Assembly: GCA_963817395.1 (NCBI GenBank)
Contig: CAWFOC010000003.1
Location: 558,001-622,000 of the forward strand
Direction: 5' to 3'
Length of the DNA stretch: 64,000 bases
Origin: CAWGYQ01 sp963817395
GTDB taxonomy: Bacteria; Acidobacteriota; Vicinamibacteria; Vicinamibacterales; CAVPJW01
Positions 26,622-37,778 of this stretch are shown here, piece by piece. The translations under genes were made by a program, and so were the position numbers. Positions within the stretch are counted from its first letter, which is position 1, and each line of letters starts with the position of its first letter. A model generated the notes under the pieces. The model made no database searches. It was not told where the DNA came from and worked only from the letters and a program-made list of their open reading frames with translations.

Positions 26622-27474
26622 TCAACCGATCAAGTGGTGCTCAAAGACGACTCTCGATCCGCTTTCCATCCACTGTTTGCTCGTGATGGGCGTGAGCTGT
26701 GGTGAGTCCGCCCCAGAGTACCAAGGTGTGCCAGGTTCACCACCGTCGTGTGACGTGGTTGTGAGGTAGATGTCCTGTATCAATCCTGCATCGACAAGCT
26801 GTGTCGCCGTGAAGCGGCCGCCTATCGCCGAAATCCGTTGAATGCCTTCCTCGAGCCGCAGGCGCTCGAAGGCCGGGCGCAAGATCGTCGCCATTCGAGC
26901 TTATGAGGCGGACCCATGGCCGCGCGCGAAGCGCCGACTCGTGCCGCGCGACACATTCGTCACCGGCGATCAGAAACACCGGCACGTCGGGAACGCTGAA
27001 CAACAGCGCGTCGAGGTTGAGCCGGCCCCGCTTCGATACGACGATCTGAGCTGGGTGGCGTGGCAGGCCGAGCGACGCGCGCAGCGCGACCAGATCCGGT
27101 TGCCATACGGAGAAGAACGCATTCCGATGGACGCTTCCGGCCCCTGCAAGGACCGCATCGGCCGCTACGCGAGAAAGGCCCTCATAAATCAGGTGTGTGT
27201 CGGTCGCGCCACCGCCGAACGCGCTGGGATTGGGCCCGCCAGTATTGCCATCCTTGGTCTGGACGAACACCAACGACATCGCGGTCTGTGTGTGGGGTCG
27301 GCACACCAGACCGAACTCGCCTCCATAGTGCAGTCGACTCCAGGTATTGCCAATGCCCTGCGCTCGTGAACCGTCGCGCCGGTCGAACACCGTCGACAAC
27401 CGCTCGATGCTGGCGGTCGCTGCTTCGCGCGTCTTTTGTGCAGCAAAGTCCTGAAAGGCGATCGTCTTGATCAC
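26622..27474 (-). CDS. RibD C-terminal-domain (dihydrofolate reductase-like) protein, one frameshift
   Basis: Part one starts MIKTIAFQDFAAQKTREAA and includes SLVFVQTKDGNTGG, LIYEGLSRVAADAVLAGAGSV, PAQIVVSKRGRLN and PVFLIAGDE. At about 26890 the coherent reading moves frame to LRPAFERLRLEEGIQRISAIGGRFTATQLVDAGLIQDIYLTTT. Together these give the fold of the RibD reductase domain, which reduces a pyrimidine or folate-like substrate with NADPH. The real substrate is unknown. If the shift is genuine, the protein is lost. Confidence 0.75.
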
Positions 27475-27582
27475 AGCCTATTAAGGCACACCGCACACGC
27501 CTCTCCCCGCTGGCGATTGTCCCTCGCCACCCGAAACGAGAGCCAACGGGGCCAACCCCTTGGCCTGCCGTTCCTGTTCACG

Positions 27583-28024
27583 CTAGCGGGTCGACCGGCC
27601 GAGCGACGATGTCCTCGGAGCGACAGCCGCGGTTCGCTGCTCAGCGCGGCGATAGTGCTCGTCAAAGCCGGGCACCAACTCACCGATGTACGTCCTTGAT
27701 CCGGGCGTCGCGACGCCGACCAAGGCCTCTTGGACGTTGTTCCAGAGCTCCCGCGCTTGCGCCTGCACCGCGCCGTTACCTCCCACGGCCGGGTTGACGT
27801 CGACATCGGACAGTGGGCGACCGGCAGACTTGGACTGCAGCGCGCTCGCAAGCATCACCCCGCCGACGAAGGCGGCGCCAAGAAACACGTGTGGCCGTTC
27901 TCGGAAATGCTCGCGCCAGTCCGTGGCGGCGTCGACCTTGTCCTCCAGTTCCCTGCAGGTTCGAGCCCAGGCGTTCTCGGGTCCGATCGATGTGCGCTTC
28001 TATTTGGTTGGCTGTTTCATCCAT
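27583..28024 (-). CDS. DUF3618 protein, one frameshift
   Basis: ATG 28024 begins MDETANQIEAHIDRTRERLGSNLQ, the standard DUF3618 opening. Near 27885 the frame shifts to VFLGAAFVGGVMLASALQSK, the following membrane span. The tail (LSDVDVNPAVGGNGAVQAQARELWNNVQEALVG) is amphipathic. The family occurs with phage-holin-III and DUF883 proteins in envelope-stress gene clusters, exactly as here. The start overlaps the end of the holin gene. Confidence 0.75.
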
Positions 28025-28391
28025 TCGAGATTCTCCTTGACCGATTCCACCGTCCGTTCCGGAATCGGGCTGAATACGTTTGGCCCTCCGAATGCCACCC
28101 ATGATGAGCGCCGCCGCAGCAGCGGCCATCACGACGGCTACGATCAGCGTTGCCGCCCACATCGACATCCGGGTCGCGAGTGCGTAGGCCAACGTCCACA
28201 GCAGGAAGATCCAGGCGCTCATCGCGGCCAACACCACCGGCAGCGATCCAGACGCCGGACGACACCGCTCGCTTGACCTCCCCGCGTATCTCCACTTTCG
28301 CGAGGCGGATCTCGGAGCGGACCATCTCCTGGAGATTTCGAAGGATGTCCTGCAAGACGTCGGATACGGATCGCTCTTCAGCCACCCGCAC
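28000..28391 (-). CDS. Phage holin superfamily III / DUF1469-like protein, two frameshifts
   Basis: Read in three frames as one protein: VAEERSVSDVLQDILRNLQEMVRSEIRLAKVEIRGEVKRAV, then LAAMSAWIFLLWTLAYALATRMSMWAATLIVAVVMAAAAAALIMGG with two spans, then the tail PERTVESVKENLEWMKQPTK ending at 28000. The start is a GTG at 28391 or 28385. The pattern is diagnostic for the holin_3_6 type, an inner-membrane protein of uncertain role despite its name. It lies between DUF883 and DUF3618 on the same strand. Confidence 0.75.
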
Positions 28392-28411
28392 CTCTTCCGT
28401 TGCCCGGTCGA

Positions 28412-28819
28412 CTAGTCGCGAGACAGGGCTCGACCGAGGAGGAATCCGAACGCCGCGGCAACCGCGAGCGCCGGCCCCGGGTTGCTTTTCACGAATGACT
28501 CGACGTCCCCCATCATGCGCTTGGCATCGTGACTGCGCACGTAGTCGGCGCCGGTGCTGAGCCGATCGGCCGTCGCGCGCGCGAATTGCGGACGGTCTCG
28601 CCACCGGGCAGGTCGTCAGCCCTGTCATGAAGCACTGACGCGGCGGTGTCGAGTCCGTCGGCGGCCGTCGATCGACTCTCGTCGATAGCTCGCCGCCGCA
28701 TCGCCCGCGGCATCGGTCATCGACGCCGCGGCATTCCACGCTCGCTCGGTCAGGTCACGGGTCGCCGTGTACGCGTCATCGCCCGTGGGACTCCCAACGG
28801 GTCGGGTTTTGTTCGGCAT
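28412..28819 (-). CDS. DUF883/ElaB-like membrane-anchored protein, two frameshifts
   Basis: ATG 28819 gives MPNKTRPVGSPTGDDAYTAT, an Ala-rich helical region (LTERAWNAAASMTDAAGDAAASY), then in shifted frames SRSTAADGLDTAASVLHDRAD and TADRLSTGADYVRSHDAKRMMGDVESFVKSNPGPALAVAAAFGFLLGRALSRD ending at 28412. The NPGPALAVAAAFGFLLGR span at the C-terminus is the hallmark of the DUF883 group; E. coli members anchor ribosomes to the membrane in stationary phase. First gene of the envelope cluster. Confidence 0.7.
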
Positions 28820-28902
28820 TGGTCTGCTCCTCAATCCACAAAGAATCGTTCTTTTATCCGCGGGCCCGCCAGGGACCGTCAGACGCACCATGGAGCCATC
28901 GA

Positions 28903-29096
28903 CGTCCATGGTTACTGCCGAACGGAGCATTTTGCGTACCAAGGCACCGGTTCGGCACCATACATGCTTGGGAAGCGTTCGGAAGGAGCTATTGAGGGGC
29001 AGGGAAACGAAATTGGAGCGCCGCGAACGAGCGCGTGCTCGGAGCGGACTCGCCGCCGTGCCTACCAATCGAACACGTTGCAGCAATCAACGACAG
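28903..29096. repeat. Dispersed intergenic repeat, copy B
   Basis: Second copy of the block-wise repeat described at 24357-24505. It carries the same CATGGTTA, AGCATTTTGCGTACCAA, TCGGCACCATAC, CTCGCCGCCGTGCC and GCAGCAATCAACGACA blocks, plus about 50 extra bases near 28985-29035. It precedes the giant histidine kinase. The flanking coding genes of the two copies are not homologous. Confidence 0.65.
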
Positions 29097-29205
29097 GCTG
29101 GCCACCTCAACGGCACCGGCGGCGGAGCTTCAGCTACCATGCTCTCGACAATGGCCCAGCAGGCGTCACAACCACGATGCCGCTGAGACGCAAGCACAAC
29201 CGGAC

Positions 29206-32200
29206 ATGACCAACCAGTCGATCAGGGGCTCCGACCTGCCGTTTCTCCAAGGCGGCGGCGAAATGGGCGAGCGGATGCGCGCGATGGACTGGTCGAAGAC
29301 CGCCCTCGGCCCGGCGGAGACCTGGCCACAGAGCCTCCGCAGTACGGTGAGCATGTTGCTCCCGTCCAAAGCGCAAATCATCGTGTTCTGGGGACCGCAG
29401 TTCACGGTGCTCTACAACGATGCGTACCGCCCGGTCTTCGGCGCCAAGCATCCCTCTGCGCTCGGCCTCCCGGGACGTGAGGCATGGAGCGAGATCTGGG
29501 ACAGCATGCTCCACGAGCTGCTCGCCGGCGTGGTGCGCACCGGCGAAGCGTTCTGGGCGAAGGACCTGCTGTTCGAACTTGAACGCTACGGCTTTCAGGA
29601 GGAGACCTACTTCGACGTCTCGTACGATCCTGTGCGCGTCGAGTCTGGCGAGGTCGGCGGCGTGTACTGCATCGTGACGGAAACCACCGAACGTGTGGTG
29701 GGCGAACGACGACTGGCCCTGCTGAAGGACCTGGCGGCAAGAAATGCGACCGCACGCACCGCTCGCGACGCCTGCCTGCTCGCCACCGAGACACTCTCTG
29801 CCAAGCCGCAGGATGTCCTCTTCGCGCTCGCGTACCTGGACGGGGAACTCCAATGCGGCACTCCCGGCGCGGAAGAACAACTGCAGAAGGCGCCGCGCGA
29901 CTGGGTCAAGGAGCTTTCACTGACGTCGGCGAGCAGTGAGACCCAGTCCGGCCGACTCGTCGTCGGCCTCAATCCGCGACGTCCGTTTGATGATCAGTAC
30001 CGCGCGTTCGTCGACCTTGTCGCCGATCAATTGAGAACCGGGCTCGCCAACGCGCGGGCGTACGAGCAGGAACGACAGCGAGCCGAAGCGCTCGCCGAAC
30101 TGGACCGCGCGAAAACGGCCTTTTTCAGCAACGTGAGTCATGAGTTCCGCACGCCGCTCACGCTCCTGGTTGGACCGCTCGAAGACGGGTTGGGCGATTC
30201 GGAGACACCGTTGCCGCCCGTGCACCGCGAACGGCAGGAGGTCGCGCACCGTAACGCACTCCGGCTCCTGCGGCTCGTCAACACGCTGCTTGGATTTCTC
30301 TCGCATCGAGGCTGGTCGCATCGACGCGAACTATGAACCGACCGACCTCGCGCAATTCACCACCGAGCTCGCTGGCGTCTTCCGGTCGGCCGTCGAGAAG
30401 GCCGGTCTCTCCCTGGTCGTCGCCTGCGATCCTCTGGGCGAACCCGTCTACGTCGATCGCGACATGTGGGAGAAGATCGTCCTGAATCTGCTCTCGAACG
30501 CGTTCAAGTTCACGTTCGAGGGGCAGATCACGGTCGAACTGCGCTCGGCCGGCGACCGCGTGCAGTTGCGCGTCTCTGATACCGGCGTCGGTATCCCCGA
30601 AGCGGACTTGCCGCGCATGTTCGAGCGGTTCCACCGCGTCAAGCATGCTGCGCGCTCGTACGCACGAAGGCACCGGCATCGGTCTGGCCCTGGTGCAGGA
30701 ACTCGCGCGGTTTCATGGCGGCAGTGTGGCGGTCACCAGTCAGGAAGGCCGCGGAACGACGTTCACGGTGACGATTCGCACGGGGACCGCACACCTGCCG
30801 CCGGAGCGGGTGTCGGCACGCGGCGCCCGTCTTCGACGAGCGTTGGCGCACTTCCCTACGTTGAGGAGGCGCTTCGATGGCTGCCCGCGACGGACAGTTC
30901 GTCGGCTCCTGCGGGCGCTCCCATGATGGAGCGCTCCCGGCGCCGTCGAGCGGCCCGCCGCCGACGGCGGCCTCTGTACTGATCGCCGACGACAACGCCG
31001 ATATGCGTGACTACCTGGCGCGCATCCTCAGCCCGCACTATCGACTCGACATCGTCGGCGACGGCCGCACGGCCATCGATCGCATTCGTGCTCACGTGCC
31101 CGATCTCGTGCTGGCGGACGTGATGATGCCGTCGCTCGACGGGTTCGGCCTGCTGCGGGAAATCCGTCGCGACGAGCAGATTCGATCGCTTCCCGTGATT
31201 CTGCTCTCGGCACGGGCGGGTGAGGAAGCACGCATCGAAGGCCTGGAGGCCGGTGCCGACGAATATCTGGTCAAGCCTTTCAGCGCGCGCGAATTGCGTG
31301 CCTCCATCGCGTCGCAGCTGCAGCTCTCGCGCGAGCGACGGGAGACTGAACGCGCCTTGCGTTATCGCAGCGAGCAGTATCAGACGCTGCTGAACCAGGC
31401 CCCCATCGGCGTCTACGTGGTGGATGCGGACTTTCGCATCCGTGACGTCAACCCCGTCGCTCTGCCCGCGTTCGGCAACATTCCAGGACGGGGTCGTCGG
31501 GCGAGACTTCGACGAGATCATCCACCTCCTGTGGCAACCGGACTACGCAGATGAAATCGTCCGGATCTTTCGGCACACGCTCGAGACCGGCGAGTCGTAC
31601 TTCACACCCGAGCGCGTGGAACTCCGCATGGATCGCGGGGTGAAGGAGTTCTACGAGTGGCGGCTCGATCGCATCACGCTGCCCGACGGTCGGTTCGGCG
31701 TCGTCTGCTATTTTCGCGACATTGCCGAGCAAAAGAAGGCGCTCGCGGCGAAGGCGTACCTGGCGGCGATTGTCGACTCGGCCGACGACGCGATCATCTC
31801 GAAAGACCTGGACGGCATCATCCAGTCATGCAACGCGTCCGCCGAGCGTCTGTTTGGCTATACGTCCGACGAACTCGTGGGACAGCCGGTTCGGATGCTG
31901 ATTCCGCCGGAACGGCAGTCCGAAGAAGATGAGATCCTGGCTCGGCTGCGACAGGGCGAGCGAGTCGAACATTTCGAGACGGTACGGATCGCCAAGGATG
32001 GCCGGCGTATCGATGTCGCGTTGACCATCTCGCCGGTACGCGACGACGCCGGCACGATCATCGGCGCATCCAAGATCGCGCGGGATGTCACGGCCATCAA
32101 GCAGGCGGAGGCGGAGCGGTTGCGGCTCCTGCGCGAAAACGCCGAGGTCACGGAGACGCTGAACAATGTCGGAACCATCGTCGCGTCCGACCTGGACCGC

Positions 32201-33856
32201 GACACGGTCGTGCAGGCCGTCACGGATGCCGCGACCGAGCTCACCACGGCCGAATTCGGCGCGTTCTTCTACAACGTCCTGAATGAGAGCGGCGAGTCAT
32301 ACACCCTGTACACGATTTCCGGTGTACCGCGCGAGGCCTTCTCCAAGTTTCCGATGCCGCGGAATACGGAGGTGTTCGAACCGACCTTCAAGGGGACCGG
32401 CGTGGTTCGGAGTCCGGACATCACGAAGGACCCACGGTACGGCCACAACGCCCCGCACTACGGAATGCCTCGCGGTCACTTGCCCGTGCGTAGCTATCTT
32501 GCGGTACCGGTCAAGGGGCGGTCGGGCGACGTCATTGGCGGCCTGTTCTTCGGCCATCCGGAGGTCGGACGCTTCACCGACCATCACGAGAGGCTCGCCG
32601 TGGGTATTGCCTCATGGGCCTCGGTCGCACTGGAAAATGCCCGGTTGTACACGAGCGTTCAGGAAACCAGCCGCATCAAGGATGACTTCCTCGCCAGTCT
32701 CTCCCATGAGTTGCGGACGCCGCTGAACGCGATCCTCGGGTACGCGCGCATTTTGCGCTCGGGCATTGTGGCTCCAGAGAAGCGGGACAAGGCGATCGAG
32801 ACGATCGAACGAAACGCCACGTCGCTGACACAGATCGTCGAAGACGTGCTCGACATTTCACGCATCGTCTCCGGAAAGATGCGTTTGAACGTTCAACCGG
32901 TGGAGTTTCCCGACATCGTCCGGAATGCCGTCGACGCGATGACGCCGGCCGCCGATGCGAAAGGTGTCCGGATCGAGACCGTCCTCGATCCGGCGGCGAC
33001 GCCGATTCTGGAGATCCGGAACGGCTCCAGCAGGTGATGTGGAATCTGCTCTCGAACGCCGTGAAGTTCACGAACCGCGGCGGCAAAGTGCAGGTCCGGC
33101 TCGAGCGCGTGAACTCGCACGTCGAAGTCGCGGTCAGCGATACGGGCATCGGCATCGCTGCCCGAGTTCCTGCCTCACGTGTTCGAGCGATTCCGTCAGG
33201 CCGATGCCGGCATCTCGCGTGAGCGCGGTGGTCTGGGTCTGGGCCTGTCCATCGCCCGCCAGTTGACCGAGATGCACGGCGGCACCATCGAGGTGTCGAG
33301 TGGTGGTGTCAATCAGGGCGCCACGTTCCGCGTGAAGATTCCCGTCATGATCGTGCATCCAGTCGAGCAGGGGAATGCCTCGAGTCCACCCGCGAAGCGC
33401 CACCAGCGTGCGAGAAATGTCGCGCTTCCGAGTCTCCAGGACATACGGGTGCTTGCCGTGGACGACGAGGCGGACGCGCTGGCCCTCGTGTCGGAGGTAC
33501 TGCAGGCGGCCGGCGCGCGCGTCAGCACGGCGAGCTCGGCGGACGATGCGCTGAGAATCCTCGACGCGGAACAACCTGATGTGGTCGTCGCGGATCTCGG
33601 AATGCCGCACGTTGACGGGTTTCAGTTCATCGATCGCGTCAGGCGCCATCGGAAGCCCCGCGTGCGTGCCGTACCGGCCGCAGCCCTGACTGCCTATGCG
33701 CGGTCGGAGGATCGAATGAAAGCGCTGGCGGCAGGCTTTCAGATTCATCTGGCCAAACCGATCGACCCCGCAGAACTGGTGACGACGATCGCGTCCTTGG
33801 CCAAGCGTCTCCAGGTGTCAGAGGACACTGACCAGTCGGATTCGGCGCCGTCGTGA
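29206..33856 (+). CDS. Giant hybrid histidine kinase (two kinase cores, two receivers), about seven frameshifts
   Basis: Joining frames gives about 1,540 residues. Order by position: PAS-like sensor (29206-29700), GAF-like region (to 30090), HisKA with NVSHEFRTPL near 30133, ATPase with NLLSNAFKFT and DTGVGI, receiver 1 with LADVMMP (30975-31320), PAS 2 (DFDEIIHLLW), PAS 3 (SADDAIISKD, to 32110), GAF 2 (32150-32650), HisKA 2 with SLSHELRTPL, ATPase 2 with NLLSNAVKFT, and receiver 2 (33445-33800). Shifts lie near 30295, 30650, 30805, 30922, 31485, 33008 and 33160. Because every domain stays conserved, assembly indels are likely. Cytoplasmic; no output domain and no membrane span seen. Confidence 0.82.
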
Positions 33857-33907
33857 CACGAGCGGCCGCGGCACACCAACCGGTGTGCTTGGTCCCTTGC
33901 GCAGATT

Positions 33908-34159
33908 CTAGCCGCCGATGCTTCGACTGCGCTCCATGCGCCGCAGGTAGACGAGCAGCCCGACGTTCAGGCCCAACCCACCCGCACTGACCGCAGCTGC
34001 CGGCCACACCACAGAATCATCGCCACCGAGCCAGGCGTTCATGGTCGCGGTGAGCAGCCAGAGCTGCAGAATCACGACGATCAGGACGAAGACCAGCATG
34101 CCGTAGACGATCGTCGTCCGCTGGTCGCGGCTGAACGGCCGCTTGACTGACGCGCTCAT
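33908..34159 (-). CDS. Small two-span membrane protein (DUF6755-like)
   Basis: 83 residues: MSASVKRPFSRDQRTTIVYG, then the spans MLVFVLIVVILQLWLLTATM and WPAAAVSAGGLGLNVGLLVYL, ending RRMERSRSIGG. It overlaps the Rieske stop by four bases and is the last gene of the operon. The name DUF6755 is a tentative recollection for such proteins beside Rieske/molybdoenzyme genes; it may be a membrane adaptor of the complex. Confidence 0.65.
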   Translation of the reverse strand: MSASVKRPFSRDQRTTIVYGMLVFVLIVVILQLWLLTATMNAWLGGDDSVVWPAAAVSAGGLGLNVGLLVYLRRMERSRSIGG

Positions 34160-34800
34160 GTCCTCTCCTCGATCGCGACGGCGTAGATGTCCCGCCCGCG
34201 GATGTCGAGCACGATTCGCGTCAGCGGCCGGCGCGGCGGCCCGGCAGTGGGCACGCCCGTCCGGAGGTCGAACCGCCCCTCGTGGCAGGGACAGTAGAAG
34301 CTGTTCTCGGCCGGCCGGGGAATCACGGCACAAGACAGGTGCGTGCAGTTCTGGCTGAAGGCGACGAACTCGCTCGTGGTCAGTCGCACCAACAGACAGG
34401 GTTCGTGTTCGTCGGGGTAGGTGAAAACAATCGCCCCGCCGACGGCAAGCTCGTCGATGGACGCAATCCGCTGCATCGCCGGCTGGCCGTGGCGCTTCCG
34501 GTACCAGTTCTGGACGCCGATCCACACCTGTCCCAGCGTGAACGCGGCGCTGGTCAGCACGAGGAACTTCATGAAGTCCCGGCGCTCGACGTAGAGATCC
34601 TGGGGCCAGTCGATCGGGAAGTCCTGCCGCCAGGCGGGCTGGGCGTCGGCCGGCGCGAAGTTCGGCGCGATGGTGATCTGCTCGCGCTCGAGTGCGGGCG
34701 CGTAGAGGCTCGCGGGCGCCGTGCCGGTGAGACCTTCGCGTCCCGGCGAGTTGATCGCGGGATCGACCGGGCGACGTGGATCGGGACGGACGTCGGTCAT
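34156..34800 (-). CDS. Tat-exported Rieske [2Fe-2S] protein
   Basis: 214 residues. An N-terminal extension of about 75 residues precedes ERRDFMKFLVLTSAAFTLGQVW, a twin-arginine motif followed by one membrane span. The cluster ligands are seen as CTHLSC and CPCHEG (C-x-H, C-x-x-H). Such an anchored Rieske protein passes electrons on the periplasmic side, as in QcrA or haloarchaeal nitrate reductase complexes. It lies three bases after the ferredoxin-type gene in the same operon. Confidence 0.9.
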   Translation of the reverse strand: MTDVRPDPRRPVDPAINSPGREGLTGTAPASLYAPALEREQITIAPNFAPADAQPAWRQDFPIDWPQDLYVERRDFMKFLVLTSAAFTLGQVWIGVQNWYRKRHGQPAMQRIASIDELAVGGAIVFTYPDEHEPCLLVRLTTSEFVAFSQNCTHLSCAVIPRPAENSFYCPCHEGRFDLRTGVPTAGPPRRPLTRIVLDIRGRDIYAVAIEERT

Positions 34801-34803
34801 CGC

Positions 34804-35478
34804 TTACACCTCGATCTCGGCGAACGGGTCTTGCTCAACGGGCGCTGCGGCCGGCGCGATCACCTTCAGTGACACGGCCCGGCTCCTGGGCTGCTCCTCC
34901 ATCGCCGCCGTGACATCGACGTGCGGCGCCACGGTCGCCAGCTTTCGCGGCACCATCACGTACACCTGCGTCGTGATCGTCTGCTGGCCGAACTGAAAGG
35001 TGTTGACCGGCGTCGAGAGGGGGCGCAACTGTTCGATCTGCTCGCGCGTGCCGAAGAAGAGCGCCTGGCTCGGGCACACGGTCGCACACATCGGCTTCTT
35101 GCCGACGCTCGTCCGGTCGTAGCACATGTCGCACTTCATCATGATCTTGCGGTCTTCGTAGAGCTCGGGCACGCCGAACGGGCAGGCGATCACGCAATTG
35201 CCGCAGGCGATGCAGCGCGGCTTCAGTGCCGATTGCACGACGCCGTCGCCGGTACGCTTGATCGCGTCGGCCGGACACACCTCTGCGCACGTGGGCTGTT
35301 CGCAGTGCATGCAGACGACGGGCACCGTCTGCACGCTCTCGGCCCGGTTCACGTACTCGAGGTGAATCATCGACTCGCCGCGGTGCGTGTCGCACTCGGA
35401 GCACGCCTGCACGCAGGCCTGACAGCCGATGCACCGGTTCGGATCGATGAAGAAGTGCAGGTAGTCCGGTTTGGCCAT
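34804..35478 (-). CDS. 4Fe-4S electron-transfer subunit (DmsB/NrfC type)
   Basis: 224 residues. Four ferredoxin motifs are visible: CIGCQACVQAC, CMHCEQPTCAEVCP, CIACGNCVIACPFG and CDMCYDRTSVGKKPMCATVCP. That is the four-cluster pattern of DmsB-like subunits. No signal peptide is seen, so it acts in the cytoplasm. It passes electrons to the molybdoenzyme encoded next. The C-terminal about 50 residues are Ala/Pro-rich. Frame intact. Confidence 0.93.
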   Translation of the reverse strand: MAKPDYLHFFIDPNRCIGCQACVQACSECDTHRGESMIHLEYVNRAESVQTVPVVCMHCEQPTCAEVCPADAIKRTGDGVVQSALKPRCIACGNCVIACPFGVPELYEDRKIMMKCDMCYDRTSVGKKPMCATVCPSQALFFGTREQIEQLRPLSTPVNTFQFGQQTITTQVYVMVPRKLATVAPHVDVTAAMEEQPRSRAVSLKVIAPAAAPVEQDPFAEIEV

Positions 35479-35496
35479 GGTGATGGTCCTGCCCGT

Positions 35497-37773
35497 CTAT
35501 TGCTGCGGCTCGAGCACCGCCGCGTAGTCCGGCGGCGCCTCCGCCTTGCGCACGCGGCACCCGCACACCTTGTATTGCGGGATCTTGCTGATCGGGTCCT
35601 GTGCGGCCACGGTCAGCTGGTTCACACTCTTCCGGCCTGGCCAGTGATAGGGGATGAAGATCGTGTCCGGACGGATCGTGGTCACGACCTGCGCCCTGAG
35701 CGTGAGGGTCCCCCGCCGTGTCTCGGCCGTCGTCCAATCGCCGTCCGCGATCCCGAACTTCGCGGCCAGCCGCGGATGCATCTCGATCCGCGGCTCGGCG
35801 TACTGTTCGACCAACGGTCCGATCCGGCGCGTCTGCGTGCCTGACAGGAACTGACTGACGACCCGGCCCGTGGTCAGGTAGATCGGGTACTCGTCGCTCG
35901 CATCGTCAACCGGCGGCCGATACTCGGCGACGTTGAATCGCGCGCGGCCGTCTGGGAAGTAGAACGGCCCGCTGCCCTTGGCGACGGGGTTGTAGCTGCC
36001 GGCGCTCGAAGAGCCGCGGCGTGCCGGGATGGTCGTCGATCGCGGCGCCGGTGCGCGGATCCTCGCTGTAGCACGGCCAGAAGACGCCGAGCTGCTCCGT
36101 GATCTTCTCGTAGGTCACGCCTGAGTAGTCCGCGACCCCGCCTTTGCTGGCGACGCGCAGCTCTTCGAAGATCTCGCGCGGCTCGCTGAAGGTGAAGCCG
36201 CGCGGCCGGCCGAGCGCCTGCGCGATGTCCTGGATGATGCGCCAGTCCTCGCGCGCATCGCCCGGGCAGTCCACGGCCTTGTTGATCTTGATGATGCGGC
36301 CCTCGACCTGCGTCACCGTCCCTTCGTCTTCCTCGTGCAGGCTCCCTGGCAGCACGACGTCGGCGTGCCAGGCGGTGTCGTTGAGGAAGAAGTCGATGGC
36401 GGCGTAGAACTCGAGCTTCTCGAGACAGCGCGTGACGAACGCGTTGTCCGGAAGCGATACTTTCGGGTTGAAGCAAATCGACAGCAGCCCCTTGATCTCA
36501 CCGCGATCGATCTTGCGGAACAGCTCGTAGGCGTCGACGCCAGGACCCGGCAGCTCCTGCTCGTCGATTCCCCAGACGCCGGCAATGTAGCGGCGGTGTT
36601 CGGGGTTGCTGATGTCGCGCCAACCGGGGAGTTGATCACACTTCTGCCCGTGCTCGCGCCCGCCCTGCCCGTTGGCCTGTCCGACGATGGTGCCGTAGCC
36701 GCACTTTGGCTTGCCGATCCGCCCGGAGGCGAGCACGAGGTTGATCGTGCCGAGCGAGTTCTGCACGCCGTTCGAGTGGTGCTCGATGCCGCGCGCGTGG
36801 AAGAGAAAGCTCGTCTTCGCGGTGCCCCACCATTCGGCGGCCTGCATCAGCGCCCGCTGCGGCACGCCAGTCACTTCGGCGGTCCGAGGCAGCGTCCACT
36901 CCCGGCAGTACTCCGCGACCTGCTCGAAGCCGACCGTGTGCGCGTCGATGAACGCGTGATCGAGCCAGTCACGCTCGATCATGATCTGCAGCACGCCGGC
37001 AAAGAGGGCTGCGTCACGCCCCGGCTTGACCGGCAGGTACAAGTCGCAGGTCCGGGCCGCCGGCGTGATGCGTGGATCCTGGATGATGATCTTCGCGCCC
37101 TGCTCGCGCGCCTGCCAGATGTAGTTCGTGGTGATGGGCGAGCACTCGGCCACGTTCGAACCCGCGACCCAGATCACGCCGGTCCCGACCATGTCGGACC
37201 ACGGATTCGTCGTGCGATCGATGCCGAACGCCTTCTTGTTGGCGGCCCCGGCGCTGACCATGCACAGCCGGCCGTTGTAGTCGATGAACGGCGTCTTCAG
37301 GCAGACGCGCGCGAACTTGCCGAGCAGATAGGTCTTCTCGGTTGTCAGGCTGGCGCCGCTGAGGACGCCGATGGCGCCGGCGCCGTGCACCTGCTGGATG
37401 CGGCCGATCTCGGCGGCGACACGGCCGATGGCGTCTGCGTACGGCAGCGGACTGAATCCACGACGCCGAGGACGTATCCCGCCGCGAGCGCCGTCATCAG
37501 CCGATCGGGATGCGAGCCCTGAAGGTAGCGCTTCACGCCCTTCGGGCAGAGCATGCCGCGATTGAACGGGAAGTCTTCCCACGGCTCGAAGCCGATCACG
37601 TCGTTGTCGCGGACCTTGAGCTGAATGCCGCATTGCTGCCCGCAGAAACAGCAATGCGTCTTCACGAGCCGATCCGGCTCGACGCTCGTCGACAGGCGCA
37701 CGCCCGTCATCTCCGACAGGTGCGGCCCGAACTGCTCGATGATGCGAAGGGGATCGACCGGAATGTCAGCCAC
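35497..37773 (-). CDS. Molybdopterin oxidoreductase, assimilatory nitrate reductase-like (NasA/NarB type), two frameshifts
   Basis: About 758 residues after joining. N-terminal part: HCCFCGQQCGIQLKV and MLCPKG give the Cys ligands of the [4Fe-4S] cluster. Middle part: VWVAGSNVAEC, IIQDPRITPAARTCDLYLPVKPG, FNPKVSLPD, VVLPGSLHEEDEGTVTQVEGRIIK. C-terminal part: TTGRVVSQFLSGTQTRR and IFIPYHWPGRKSVNQLT. The shifts near 37450 and 36005 compensate, so the first and last parts share a frame. There is no Tat signal, so the site faces the cytoplasm. The FNPKVSLPD and TVTQVEGR patterns are those of nitrate reductases; formate or another oxyanion is not excluded. Confidence 0.85.
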
Positions 37774-37778
37774 GTCGG

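Noticed and set aside
24357..29096. CRISPR or attachment-site pair
   Set aside because: Only two copies, imperfect and of unequal length, with no integrase nearby; kept as a dispersed repeat.
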